Shown here piece after piece: positions 32,884 through 41,199 of a stretch of 64,000 bases of DNA; the first letter of the stretch is position 1; every line of letters begins with the position of its first letter. The DNA comes from Sphaerisporangium album (GTDB lineage Bacteria > Actinomycetota > Actinomycetes > Streptosporangiales > Streptosporangiaceae), in NCBI RefSeq assembly GCF_003323745.1, contig NZ_QOIL01000020.1:121053-185052 (forward strand), written 5' to 3'. A model generated the notes under the pieces. That model was not told where the DNA came from and did not search any database. It saw nothing but the letters and a program-made list of their open reading frames with translations. The translations under genes and the position numbers were made by a program.

Positions 32884-35166
32884 TCACGGATTCAACGGTG
32901 AGATTCCACGGCCGGGACGCGTACAGGGGAGGAAGATTTCCGGCGTGCCCGGCCCATCGCCGGTTTCAGTCGTCCACTTCTCGTCGTCGATCAGATGAAG
33001 GGCGTGCAGGATCGTGGCGCTCGTCCTCCAGCATTCGCGGGCCTGCGCGTTGTCCCCGAGCTCCTCGAACGCCCGCCCCAGCCCCCGCCAGTGCTCCACC
33101 ATGTGGGGCGTCCCGACGGCGCCGCCGGCGAGATCGGCCTCCAGCGCCTTGTAATAGCACAGGGCCGCCATGTCGGGCCGCCCGGCCAGGCGGTGCGCCT
33201 CGGCCATGTGCCCCAGGTCCTCGGCCGCCCGCACCGGGTCCCCGGCCACCCGCGGGACGGCGGCGGTCTCGGCGTGAACGTGGCCCGCCTCGCCGGACGG
33301 CCCGAGGCGGTGGCCGGCGAACCGGCCGGCGCGGGCGACGGACAGATGGCTGCGCAGCGCCCGCCGCACGGCCTGGGCCTGGTCCTCCTCGCTGTCCTCC
33401 TGCCGGGCGCGTTCGCGGGCGAACAGGCGGAGCAGGTCGTGCATGCGATACCGGCCGGGGGCGGAGGCGTCGAGGAGCTGGACGTCGGCGAGGTGGTCCA
33501 GCAGGTCCACCGTCCGTTCCTCCGAGCGGCCGGCCAGGGCGGCGGCGACCGTGACGCTGACCTCGGGCACGCCGAGCAAGCTGAGCAGCCGGAACACGCG
33601 GGCCCCTTCGGCGTCCAGGTCCCGGTAGCTCATCATGAAGCACGCCCGCACGGCCTGGTCGTCGGCCTGGAGCTCCGACAGGCGGTGGTCCTCGACCGCG
33701 AGACGGTCGGCGAGGGCGCGCAGCGACAGGCCGGGCCGCGCGATCAGCCGGGCGGCGGCGATCCTGACCGCGAGGGGCAGGCCGCCGCACAACCGCACGA
33801 CGGCACGCGCCGCCCACGGGTCGGCGGCGACGCGCTCCTCGCCGATCAGGCGGCTCAGCAGGGTCAACGTCTCGTCCTCGGCCATGACCCCGAGGCGCAG
33901 GTGCGCGACGGCGTCCAGCGAGGTGAGCATCCTGCGGGCGGTGATCAGGACGCGGCACGTGGGGCTGGCGGGCAGCAGCGGCCGTACCTGCGCGGCGTCG
34001 CGGGCGTTGTCGAGCAGCAGGAGCAGGCGCTTGCCGTCGGTCAGCGAACGGAACCGGGCCGCCGCCTCGTCCACGTCGGCCCGCACGGCCGCGCCGTCCC
34101 CGAGGGAGCGCAGCAGGCGGGCCAGGACGTCGGCCGGGTGCAGCGGCGCGACCTCGGGGGTGGATCCGTGCAGGTTCACATAGAGCCGTCCGTCGGGGAA
34201 CCGGTCCGCGACCTGGTGGGCGACGTGCACGGCGAGTTCGGACTTGCCGATCCCCGCGGGGCCCGTGATCGCCGAGACGACGATCGCGAAGCCCGGGCCC
34301 GCGGAGGTCAGCGCCGTCTGTAATCGGGCGATCTCGGGGGTTCGCCCGGTGAAGGCCGCCACGTCGATCGGCAGCTCGGCGGGGGCGAAGACCCGGTGCC
34401 TGGCGACCGCCCGCGGCGGCGCCAGGCCGGGGTCGTCGGCGAGGATGCGCCGGTGCATGCGGATCAGGTCAGGGCCCGGGTCGATGCCCAGCTCCGCGGC
34501 CAGCGTCTCCCTGGCGCCCTTGTACACCGCGAGCGCGTCGGCCCGGCGGCCGGAGCGGTAAAGAGCGAGCATGAGCTGGGCGCGGAGCCGTTCGTTGAGC
34601 GGATCTCTGCGGGTCAGCGCCTCCAGGTCGGCGAGCACCTCGCCGTGCCGGCCCAGTGCCAGCCGGGCCTCCAGCGAGGCGTCCACGACGTCCGCCCTCA
34701 ACCGTTCCAGCCGCGCCGCCTCGCCACGCAACGGCGCGGGCAGGGACAGCCCCTCGAGGACGGACTCGGCGCGCCACAGGCCGAGGGCCCGGGTCAGCCG
34801 TTCGAGCGCGACGTCGTTGCGGCCCTCGGACAACGCCTGACGTCCCTGCGCGGCCAGCTCCTCGAACAGGGTCACGTCGATCTCGCCTGGGGCGACCCGG
34901 AGCACGTACCCGTTGGAGCCCGTCTCGATCCGGGAGGGGCCGCCGAGCACCCTGCGCAGGGCGGAGATGTAGGTGTAGAGGTTCGACTCGGCCGTGGCGG
35001 GGGCGTGCTCGCCCCACAGCCAGTCGAGCATCCGCTGGCTGGGGATCGCCTTGCCCGCGTTGAGCAACAGGGCGGCGAGCAGCACCCGCTGCTTGCGCCG
35101 GCCGAGTGCGATCAGCTTCCCGTGGGGCGCCCGGACCTCGATCGGCCCGAGGATCTTGAAATCCAT
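32884..35166 (-). CDS. AfsR-like SARP regulator with NB-ARC ATPase and TPR regions
   Basis: 760 residues. wHTH (1-95: MDFKILGPIEVRAPHGKL, LYTYISALRRVLGG), BTAD (about 100-245, ending ETLAAELGIDPGPDL), NB-ARC ATPase (about 270-530; P-loop GPAGIGKS at 302-309, Walker B LLLLLDNARD, GGLPLAV) and a C-terminal alpha-helical, TPR-like region (DMAALCYYKALEADL, WRGLGRAFEELGDNAQARE). Large SARPs of this type act as pleiotropic regulators of specialised metabolism. Codon 282 is TTA (34321-34323), the rare bldA-dependent leucine codon, a classic feature of pathway regulators in streptomycetes and their relatives. Start 35166 is 43 bases downstream of a good promoter. Its target could include the adjacent aminotransferase operon, 190 bases downstream. 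Confidence 0.9.
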   Translation of the reverse strand: MDFKILGPIEVRAPHGKLIALGRRKQRVLLAALLLNAGKAIPSQRMLDWLWGEHAPATAESNLYTYISALRRVLGGPSRIETGSNGYVLRVAPGEIDVTLFEELAAQGRQALSEGRNDVALERLTRALGLWRAESVLEGLSLPAPLRGEAARLERLRADVVDASLEARLALGRHGEVLADLEALTRRDPLNERLRAQLMLALYRSGRRADALAVYKGARETLAAELGIDPGPDLIRMHRRILADDPGLAPPRAVARHRVFAPAELPIDVAAFTGRTPEIARLQTALTSAGPGFAIVVSAITGPAGIGKSELAVHVAHQVADRFPDGRLYVNLHGSTPEVAPLHPADVLARLLRSLGDGAAVRADVDEAAARFRSLTDGKRLLLLLDNARDAAQVRPLLPASPTCRVLITARRMLTSLDAVAHLRLGVMAEDETLTLLSRLIGEERVAADPWAARAVVRLCGGLPLAVRIAAARLIARPGLSLRALADRLAVEDHRLSELQADDQAVRACFMMSYRDLDAEGARVFRLLSLLGVPEVSVTVAAALAGRSEERTVDLLDHLADVQLLDASAPGRYRMHDLLRLFARERARQEDSEEDQAQAVRRALRSHLSVARAGRFAGHRLGPSGEAGHVHAETAAVPRVAGDPVRAAEDLGHMAEAHRLAGRPDMAALCYYKALEADLAGGAVGTPHMVEHWRGLGRAFEELGDNAQARECWRTSATILHALHLIDDEKWTTETGDGPGTPEIFLPCTRPGRGISPLNP

Positions 35167-35214
35167 CCCTGTCCCCCCGTAGCGCACAGCCTTCACCAGC
35201 AGGAACACAAATAC

Positions 35215-35243
35215 ACATAAATCCTGTTTTGCCCCATAGTCAA
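35215..35243 (-). promoter_or_regulatory. Promoter of the AfsR-like gene
   Basis: On the minus strand TTGACT (35243-35238) and TTATGT (35220-35215) stand 17 bases apart, with a TATGTG alternative at 18. The region is noticeably A/T-rich for this genome. Transcription would start about 40 bases before the ATG. Confidence 0.6.
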
Positions 35244-35621
35244 TGGAAGTGACCTTGAAAGGTACTCACCCGAAAGGAAGAAGAAGATTACGCCGCCGAA
35301 TGCCCGAACCGCTCACACCGTCGCGACGGCGATGGTGACATAGAGGCGCGTGTTCGCCCCTACAGGCCGCGTGACGAATAATGCAAAACCCCCGAGATTA
35401 CACGGTGAGAAGGTCGCCGTCACCGCCCGGCCCGCTGAAAGTTTCACATCCCGGCAAATGCGTATGTGTTGGAGCGCTCCTACGACCCGGCCGCGTTAGT
35501 CCGCCTTTTTCGTGATCTTCACATGCCCGGCCGGACAGTTCCCCGGGACGTTATTCGAGTCGGCGCTCAGGTCCATTCCGGGAGCGCCCACGGCCGGGCC
35601 GCCACTGGATGGGGCCTCACC
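35244..35621. other. Gene-free stretch between the kinase and the AfsR-like gene
   Basis: About 380 bases with no convincing gene. The kinase frame stays open for 41 codons past its stop codon, up to TAA at 35496-35498, but that stretch lacks a good start or ribosome-binding site and is not recognisably conserved. No terminator hairpin with a T-run is seen. Confidence 0.45.
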
Positions 35622-37265
35622 TCAGCGGGCGGCGAGCAGCGCGGCGTTGACGAGTTTCGCCATACGGTCGGCGGTGGCGAAGCCGGGCCTGTGGCCCGAG
35701 TGGTAGACGTGCACCATCACGTTGGCCGTCCGGAACAGCACCATGGTCTGGTAGTTGGGGCTGTCCGGTGCCATCCGCCTGGTCCAGCCGTAGGACGCGT
35801 CCCCCACGGCCAGGCCCTCGCGGAGCCTGGTGCCCGGATACCGCCTGGGCTCGTCCTTCATGTTCGACCGGCCGGCGTCGAAGGCCATGGACGCCATGCC
35901 GGCCGTCTCGAACCGCGTCTTCTGGATCTCCAGGAAGGTGCCGTCCTTCCGGTCCCACATGCACGCGTCCTTGGTCATGAAACGCTCCTCTGCCTGGCCG
36001 CCGAGCAGGGCCCGCGCCTGCGCCGCGGTGAGCAGCGCGCACGCCTCGGGGTTGGCGGCGAGCAGACCGGTCCGCGCCGTCCTGCCGGGCGCGCCCGGCT
36101 TCACCGAAGGGCGTCCGGCGCCGGTCGCCGCCACGGAGCCGGTGACACGGGGGGCGGCCCCGAACGGAGAGATGACGCCGCCCCACAGGAGCACGCCCGT
36201 CACGGCCGGGACGGTCACCGCCAGCACGGCGCCGACGATCAGTGGCGCCCTGCCGCGGGCACGCCGCCCGGCGGGCGCGGTGTGCGGCGACGGAGCCGCC
36301 ATACCGGCCGGACCTGTCGGGCCGGTGACGGGGCGGACGGGAGAGCCGACCCGACCGGCGGTGTGGGCCCAGCCGCCCGGACCCGCGGAGTCGGCCGGTC
36401 CGGGCGGTGCGGCCGATCCCCTTGGTGATCCCGGAGGCGCCACGCCGGGGGCGGGCGCGCCCGCGGCGATGGCGTGAAGCCGGGCAGCCGCCCACGTCGC
36501 GGGACAGCGGCGGGCGGGGTCCTTCTCGAGGATCGCCCCCAGGACGGGGGCGAGCGGGCCCGCCAGACGCATGGGGTTCGGCTCGTGCATCAGCACGGCC
36601 GCCATGATCGCGTTGGCGTTGTCGCGCCGGAACGCGGGCGTGCCCTCCACGGCGGTGTAGAGGGTGGCGCCGAGGGACCACAGGTCGGCGGGCGGGCCGT
36701 CGGCCTCCCCGCGCAGCCGTTCGGGCGCCATGTAGCCGGGCGAGCCGTTGAGCAGGCCGGTCTGGGTGAGGGCCGGGTCGCCCGCGACCGTCGCGATGCC
36801 GAAGTCGGTGAGCAGCACCCTGCCCTCGTCGGTGATCAGCACGTTGCCCGGCTTGACGTCCCGGTGCAGGATGCCGGCCGCGTGGGCGGCGCCCAGCGCG
36901 TCCAGGACGGCGAGCCCGATGGCGGCCACACGCCGGGGCGGCAGCGGGCCCTCCGCGTGCACGATCTTGTCCAGCGACCGGCCGCGGACCAGTTCCATGA
37001 CGATCCACGGCTGGCCGTCCTCCAGGACCACGTCGTGCACGGTGACGATCGAGGGGTGGGATCGCAGCCGCGCGGCGGCCCGGGCCTCGCGCAGGGTGCG
37101 TTCGCGCAGCTCCGCGCGGGCGTCCGCGTCGAGCTCCGGCGGCAGCAGCACCTCCTTGATGGCGACCTCCTGGCGCAGGAGCTCGTCGGCGGCGCGCCAC
37201 ACCGTCCCCATGCCGCCCTGCCCGAGCACCGAGACGAGCCGGTAGCGGCCCGCGAGCAGCGTCAC
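35622..37265 (-). CDS. Transmembrane Ser/Thr protein kinase (PknB/Hanks type) with extracellular domain
   Basis: 547 residues. Kinase domain 1-265: GQGGMG glycine loop (15-20), K37 in VAIKEV, HRDVKPGN with HRD at 134-136, DFG at 154-156, SPGYMAPE. A Pro/Gly-rich juxtamembrane linker follows, then one transmembrane helix (APLIVGAVLAVTVPAVTGVL, about 350-375) and an extracellular domain of about 150 residues. ACALLTAAQARALLGG in the latter resembles the DUF3558-like sensor domain, with a Cys pair (CALL... and ACMW). No PASTA repeats. The GTG at 37265 is chosen because the kinase fold begins there (LLAGRYRLVSVLG), though its ribosome-binding site is weak. Signal and substrates unknown; it is transcribed alone. 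Confidence 0.87.
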   Translation of the reverse strand: MTLLAGRYRLVSVLGQGGMGTVWRAADELLRQEVAIKEVLLPPELDADARAELRERTLREARAAARLRSHPSIVTVHDVVLEDGQPWIVMELVRGRSLDKIVHAEGPLPPRRVAAIGLAVLDALGAAHAAGILHRDVKPGNVLITDEGRVLLTDFGIATVAGDPALTQTGLLNGSPGYMAPERLRGEADGPPADLWSLGATLYTAVEGTPAFRRDNANAIMAAVLMHEPNPMRLAGPLAPVLGAILEKDPARRCPATWAAARLHAIAAGAPAPGVAPPGSPRGSAAPPGPADSAGPGGWAHTAGRVGSPVRPVTGPTGPAGMAAPSPHTAPAGRRARGRAPLIVGAVLAVTVPAVTGVLLWGGVISPFGAAPRVTGSVAATGAGRPSVKPGAPGRTARTGLLAANPEACALLTAAQARALLGGQAEERFMTKDACMWDRKDGTFLEIQKTRFETAGMASMAFDAGRSNMKDEPRRYPGTRLREGLAVGDASYGWTRRMAPDSPNYQTMVLFRTANVMVHVYHSGHRPGFATADRMAKLVNAALLAAR

Positions 37266-37603
37266 CGCCGGGCCGCGATTCTCGGGTGGGAGGAGCTCGT
37301 CCGACCGGCGCCGCGCGGGCCGGGGCGCGCGTTCGTCTGGTGGTGGGGCACGGCCGTGGTCCGCGGCGGCCGGACGGCGATCGTCAACATCTCTCCCTCG
37401 TGCGATTCGGCAGCGCCATTCTGGCGGCCGGGCCGGGGGCGAGCATCCCGAATTCCCGCATCGCGGAGATTTGGTGTGATCCTGCAACCAGGCCCGCACC
37501 CGACCGTACGAGCGTGGACGACCGGCATGACCTTGCCCCGCACGACGCCGAGACACCGCCGTCAAGTTCTATGTATTTCCTATTGATTTGAAGGGGAATA
37601 TGT

Positions 37604-37692
37604 CGCAGTATCAGGCTGCGAAACCTCCCACGCGGTGCGGGCGGGAGCCCGGGGGTGCCCCCGCCCGGCCCGAGATGGCCGTGACAGGCCAT
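37604..37692 (+). promoter_or_regulatory. Structured 5' leader of the small-protein/YeiH operon
   Basis: Three successive hairpins precede the first ATG at 37707: CGCAG/CTGCG (37604-37608 with 37616-37620), CGGGCGGG/CCCGCCCG (37638-37645 with 37660-37667) and ATGGCC/GGCCAT (37675-37680 with 37687-37692). The last ends 15 bases before the start and contains a GGAAAGG-type sequence just after it (37693-37699). This looks like a riboswitch or attenuator, but it matches no class that can be recognised by eye (SAM, TPP, cobalamin and FMN cores are absent). The A/T-rich stretch at 37565-37600 probably holds the promoter. Confidence 0.45.
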
Positions 37693-37706
37693 GGAAAGGC
37701 CCTCCC

Positions 37707-37838
37707 ATGAGCGAGCCAGACCTGCCCCCCGCCGGCGGCAGGCGCACGTTGAGCGAGGACTGGGCGGCCACGATCCTCGGCCTCGTGCTGCTGATCCTGA
37801 TCATCCTCGGCGTCATCCCGACCGGGCTGGTGCCCTGA
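37707..37838 (+). CDS. Small single-helix membrane protein coupled to YeiH
   Basis: 43 residues: a short polar N-terminus with TLSEDWAATI, then one hydrophobic helix (LGLVLLILIILGVIPTGLVP). Its stop overlaps the ATG of the transporter by one base (TGATG), so translation is coupled. From memory, some YeiH-family transporters carry a similar LSEDW segment and helix at their own N-terminus; here it would be a separate polypeptide. It may assemble with the transporter. The start has GGAAAGG about eight bases upstream. Confidence 0.65.
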   Translation: MSEPDLPPAGGRRTLSEDWAATILGLVLLILIILGVIPTGLVP

Positions 37839-38956
37839 TGAGCGCCGAAGAGATCACCACAACCCGCGAGACCCCCTCCCCCGCCGCCCCCGTGTGGCGG
37901 TGGGCCGCCCTCGGCGTCGTCGTCGTGCTGGTCCTCGGCGGCCTCACGCGCTACCTGGACAAGAACGTCGCCACGTGGTTCGCGGGCTCCGACCTCGCCA
38001 AGGCCGTCGAGTACCCGGTGTACGCGATCGTCCTCGGCCTGCTCGGCAACGCCGTCCTCACCGCCACCGGCCTGCGCGAGCGCCTGTCCGGCGGGTTCCT
38101 CACCGAGTTCTTCATCAAGACCGGCCTCGTCCTGCTCGGCGCGTCGATCAACCTCAAGGTCATCGTCACGGCGGCCGGGCCGGCGATCGTCCAGGCGATC
38201 GTGCTCATCACGACGGTGTTCCTGTTCACCTGGTGGCTGGGCGGGCGGCTCGGGCTGGACGACAAGCTGCGGGCGCTGCTGTCGTCGGCGGTGGCGATCT
38301 GCGGCGTCAGCGCCGCCATCGCGGCCGCGGGCGCGGTGCAGGCCCGCCGCGAGCAGCTCGCCTACAGCGCCAGCCTGGTGATCGCGTTCGCCCTGCCGTC
38401 CATCTTCGTCCTGCCGGCGCTGGCGTCGGCGTTCGGGCTGAGCCCCGAGGTGGCCGGGGCGTGGATCGGCGGCAACATCGACACCACGGCCGCCGTCACC
38501 GCGGCGGGCACGATCGCCGGCGAGGACGCCCTGGCGGTGGCGACCATCGTGAAGGTCACCCAGAACGCCCTCATCGGTGTCGTGGTGGTCCTGCTCACCG
38601 CGTGGTTCGCGTTCCGTGTCGAGCGCCGCCCCGACGCCGCGCGGCCGGGCGCGATCGAGCTGTGGCGGCGCTTCCCGAAGTTCGTCCTCGGCTTCGTCGC
38701 CGCCTCGGTGATCGCGACCTGGTACCTCACCACGGTCTCGGCCGCCGAGGGCAAGGCGGTCATCGGCGTGGCCAACGACCTGCGGGTGTGGTTCCTGATC
38801 CTGGCCTTCGTCAGCATCGGGCTGGAGTTCCGGGTCTCGGCGCTGCGCGAGGCCGGGTGGCGTCCGGTGGCCGTCTTCGCCTCGGCGACGATCGTGAACG
38901 TCGTGGCCGCGCTGGGGCTGGCCCTGCTGCTGTTCAGCGGCTTCAGCGTGAGCTGA
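37838..38956 (+). CDS. YeiH-family putative sulfate/anion exporter
   Basis: 372 residues with about ten or eleven membrane helices. Family motifs include LGNAVLTATGLRERL, KTGLVLLGASINLKVIV, SSAVAICGVSAAIAAAGAV, GAWIGGNIDTTAAVTAAG and IVKVTQNALIGVVVV. Members of this UPF0324/YeiH group are annotated as sulfate exporters on limited evidence, so the substrate is uncertain. It is coupled to the 43-residue membrane protein and shares its structured leader. It converges on the GH20 gene with a strong hairpin in between. Confidence 0.88.
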   Translation: MSAEEITTTRETPSPAAPVWRWAALGVVVVLVLGGLTRYLDKNVATWFAGSDLAKAVEYPVYAIVLGLLGNAVLTATGLRERLSGGFLTEFFIKTGLVLLGASINLKVIVTAAGPAIVQAIVLITTVFLFTWWLGGRLGLDDKLRALLSSAVAICGVSAAIAAAGAVQARREQLAYSASLVIAFALPSIFVLPALASAFGLSPEVAGAWIGGNIDTTAAVTAAGTIAGEDALAVATIVKVTQNALIGVVVVLLTAWFAFRVERRPDAARPGAIELWRRFPKFVLGFVAASVIATWYLTTVSAAEGKAVIGVANDLRVWFLILAFVSIGLEFRVSALREAGWRPVAVFASATIVNVVAALGLALLLFSGFSVS

Positions 38957-38961
38957 CACCT

Positions 38962-38995
38962 GGGCCGGCCGGGGCCGGAGGGGCCCGGCCGGCCC
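38962..38995. terminator. Bidirectional terminator hairpin
   Basis: GGGCCGGCCGGG (38962-38973) pairs perfectly over 12 bp with 38984-38995 around a ten-base loop. It sits between the convergent YeiH and GH20 stops. No T-run, as is usual for intrinsic terminators in such high-GC genomes. Confidence 0.65.
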
Positions 38996-39067
38996 GCCCC
39001 GGGGGCCGTGGCACGTCCGGCCGGGCCTTGCGCTTGAGCTCGGGAGGCCCGGCCGGCGCCCGCGCGC

Positions 39068-41095
39068 CTAGGGCTGCACCTCCAGGTAGTCGACGTTGGG
39101 CCCGCCGTTCGCGGTGGTCGCGGTGGCCCTGATGGTGTTGGTCCCGGCGGCGAGGTTCGCGGTGAGCGTCCCGGTCTGCCACGTGGTCCACGCGCCGGTC
39201 CCGGGGAAGGACATCGCGGTGGCCACGGTGGCGCCGTTGACGGTGATGGTCATCGGCCGGTCGGCGGTGGTGCCGTTGGCGTACCGCAGCCGCAGCGTCA
39301 CGGGACCCGCCGCCGCGGTGACGGTCCACTGGACGTAGGCGCCGCTCGCGTTGTCGTAGTTGACGAACCCGGTGCCCGAGTACCCCGCGTGGTTGGACTC
39401 GACGACACCTCGCGAGATCGTGGCGTTCTCCGCCTCGTACCTGCCGGCCGGCGTCCCCGTGCTCCACGGGACCTGCGTGGAGCGGTAGAAGCCGATGCCC
39501 ATCACCGTCCAGCGCGGCGCCTGCGCGCCGAGGCGGACGCGGAAGGCGTTCCAGTCGTGCGTGGACCACGGCGACCAGCCCAGCTCGGCGATGGCGGGCA
39601 GCCGGGGGAAGGCCATGTACTCGATGTGGTCCTCGGTGACGATCGTCTCGGTCCACAGCGGCGCCTCGACGCCGAGCACGGCCGACTCGGGCACGCCGCC
39701 GAGGTAGGCGCCCGGGTTCCACTCGTACGCGGTCTGCACCTCGATGTAGCCCGCCCAGTTCAGCCCGAGCGGGGTGGAGGAGTTGTACTTCATGTCGAGG
39801 TAGGCCTTGTTGGCCGGGGACAGGACGACCTTGGCGCCGCGCGAGACGGCCGTGGTCACCGCCGAGTCGGAGGTGGTCGTCCCCCAGTACTGCACGACGC
39901 GGCCCGGCGAGTGGTTCACCGCAGACATCCCCATCTGGTGCCAGCCCATGACCGTCTTGCCCGTGCCCGTCACCAGGGGCTGGACGCGGTTCATGAACGC
40001 GGCGTACTGCGCGGCCGGGGTGGAGCTGGCCTCGTCGCCGCCGATGTGCAGGTACGGGCCGGGCGTGATCGCGGCGAGCTCGGTGAGCACGTTCGCGACG
40101 AACGTGTAGGTGTTCTCCTTGGTGGTGCACAGCGAGCTGAAGCCGACGTTGGTGCCGGTGTAGAGCGGCGGGGCGACGCCGTCGCAGTTCAGCTCGGCGT
40201 AGGACGCGAGCGCCGCGTTGGTGTGGCCCGGCATGTCGATCTCCGGGACGATCGTGACGTACCGCTGCGCCGCGTAGGCCACGATGTCCTGGTACTGGGC
40301 CTTCGTGTAGTACCCACCCGCGCCGCCGCCGACCTGCGTGCTGCCGCCGTAGGTGGCCAGCCGCGGCCAGCCGTCGATCACGATGCGCCAGCCCTGGTCG
40401 TCCGAGAGGTGCAGGTGCAGGTAGTTGATCTTGTAGAGGGCGATCCTGTCGATGTACTGCTTGACGGTCGCCACGGGGTGGAAGTGGCGCGCGACGTCGA
40501 GCATGGCACCCCGGTAGGCGAACCGGGGGTGGTCGACGACGCGCCCGCCCGGGACGACCCAGGGACCGGGGCGCACCGTGGTGCTCTCGACGTCGGCCGG
40601 CAGCAGCTGGCGCAGCGTCTGCACGCCGTTGAACAGCCCGTTGGCGGTCTGCGCGCGGATGATCACCGAGGTGGCGGTCACGTCGAGCTGGTACCCCTGC
40701 GCGCCCACGGCCGGATCGGCGCCGGTCAGCAGGAGCGAGATGCCCGAGGACGGCGAGGACGGCGCCGGGGACACCGGCAGCGCGTACCCCGTCGAGCGGC
40801 GCAGGAGGGCGGCGAGGTACGCGCCGACGTCGGCGGCCGCGGCCGAGCCCGCCTGGGTGAAGACGCCCGCGCCGGACGGCAGGGTGTAGGTGACGCCGGC
40901 GGACGGCTGGGCCGACGCGGGGGCGGGCACGATGTCGGCGATCGACGCGGCCGAGGCCGGAGGGGCCGAGGTGACCGCCACCAGCCCGGTGCCGCCGGCC
41001 AGGAGCAGAACCGAGGCGAGCCGGGCGAGCGCGCGGCGGGCCAGGGGACGGAGGCGGGTCGTGCGGGGCGTGCCGGACGGTAAGGAGAGGCTCAT
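39068..41095 (-). CDS. Secreted beta-N-acetylhexosaminidase (GH20) with C-terminal CBM35-like domain
   Basis: 675 residues. Signal peptide 1-50 (ASVLLLAGGTGLVAVTSAPP, ASAA); GH20b-type domain (about 50-190); GH20 catalytic barrel (about 195-530) starting at RFAYRGAMLDVARHF, with the catalytic Asp354-Glu355 pair in LHIGGDEAS and the WSPWSTHDW region. The C-terminal 130 residues (YEAENATISRG to GGPNVDYLEV) are a CBM35-like carbohydrate-binding module, very similar to that at the end of the GH2 enzyme at 53273. It removes terminal GlcNAc or GalNAc from chitin oligomers or glycans outside the cell. ATG 41095 follows GAGGGA, downstream of a promoter overlapped by an inverted repeat. Confidence 0.92.
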   Translation of the reverse strand: MSLSLPSGTPRTTRLRPLARRALARLASVLLLAGGTGLVAVTSAPPASAASIADIVPAPASAQPSAGVTYTLPSGAGVFTQAGSAAAADVGAYLAALLRRSTGYALPVSPAPSSPSSGISLLLTGADPAVGAQGYQLDVTATSVIIRAQTANGLFNGVQTLRQLLPADVESTTVRPGPWVVPGGRVVDHPRFAYRGAMLDVARHFHPVATVKQYIDRIALYKINYLHLHLSDDQGWRIVIDGWPRLATYGGSTQVGGGAGGYYTKAQYQDIVAYAAQRYVTIVPEIDMPGHTNAALASYAELNCDGVAPPLYTGTNVGFSSLCTTKENTYTFVANVLTELAAITPGPYLHIGGDEASSTPAAQYAAFMNRVQPLVTGTGKTVMGWHQMGMSAVNHSPGRVVQYWGTTTSDSAVTTAVSRGAKVVLSPANKAYLDMKYNSSTPLGLNWAGYIEVQTAYEWNPGAYLGGVPESAVLGVEAPLWTETIVTEDHIEYMAFPRLPAIAELGWSPWSTHDWNAFRVRLGAQAPRWTVMGIGFYRSTQVPWSTGTPAGRYEAENATISRGVVESNHAGYSGTGFVNYDNASGAYVQWTVTAAAGPVTLRLRYANGTTADRPMTITVNGATVATAMSFPGTGAWTTWQTGTLTANLAAGTNTIRATATTANGGPNVDYLEVQP

Positions 41096-41112
41096 TGGCG
41101 TCCCTCGCAGGC

Positions 41113-41163
41113 GAAAGTGGCTTAATTATTAATAAGCTTTACTTTCAGAGAGGGCGCCGTCAA
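41113..41163 (-). promoter_or_regulatory. Promoter and overlapping operator of the GH20 gene
   Basis: On the minus strand TTGACG (41163-41158) and TAAAGC (41141-41136) are 16 bases apart. Immediately after the -10 lies an A/T-rich inverted repeat, GCTTA/TAAGC (41120-41137) around an ATTATTAA-type core, bracketed by GAAAGT (41113-41118) and ACTTTC (41141-41146). The repeat would cover the transcription start, the usual place for a repressor site. The GH2 enzyme gene has the same arrangement. Confidence 0.55.
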
Positions 41164-41199
41164 GGCACAGGGCGCCGCCGGGATCGAGTGCTTCGGAGG

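Noticed and set aside
35496..35624. Selenocysteine or readthrough extension of the Ser/Thr kinase (41 open codons after TGA)
   Set aside because: The kinase already ends after a complete extracellular domain, no suitable hairpin follows the TGA, and 41 open codons are not unusual in this composition.
37604..37692. SAM, cobalamin, FMN or TPP riboswitch ahead of the YeiH operon
   Set aside because: Stems are present, but none of the conserved core sequences of these classes could be found by eye. Reported only as an unassigned structured leader.
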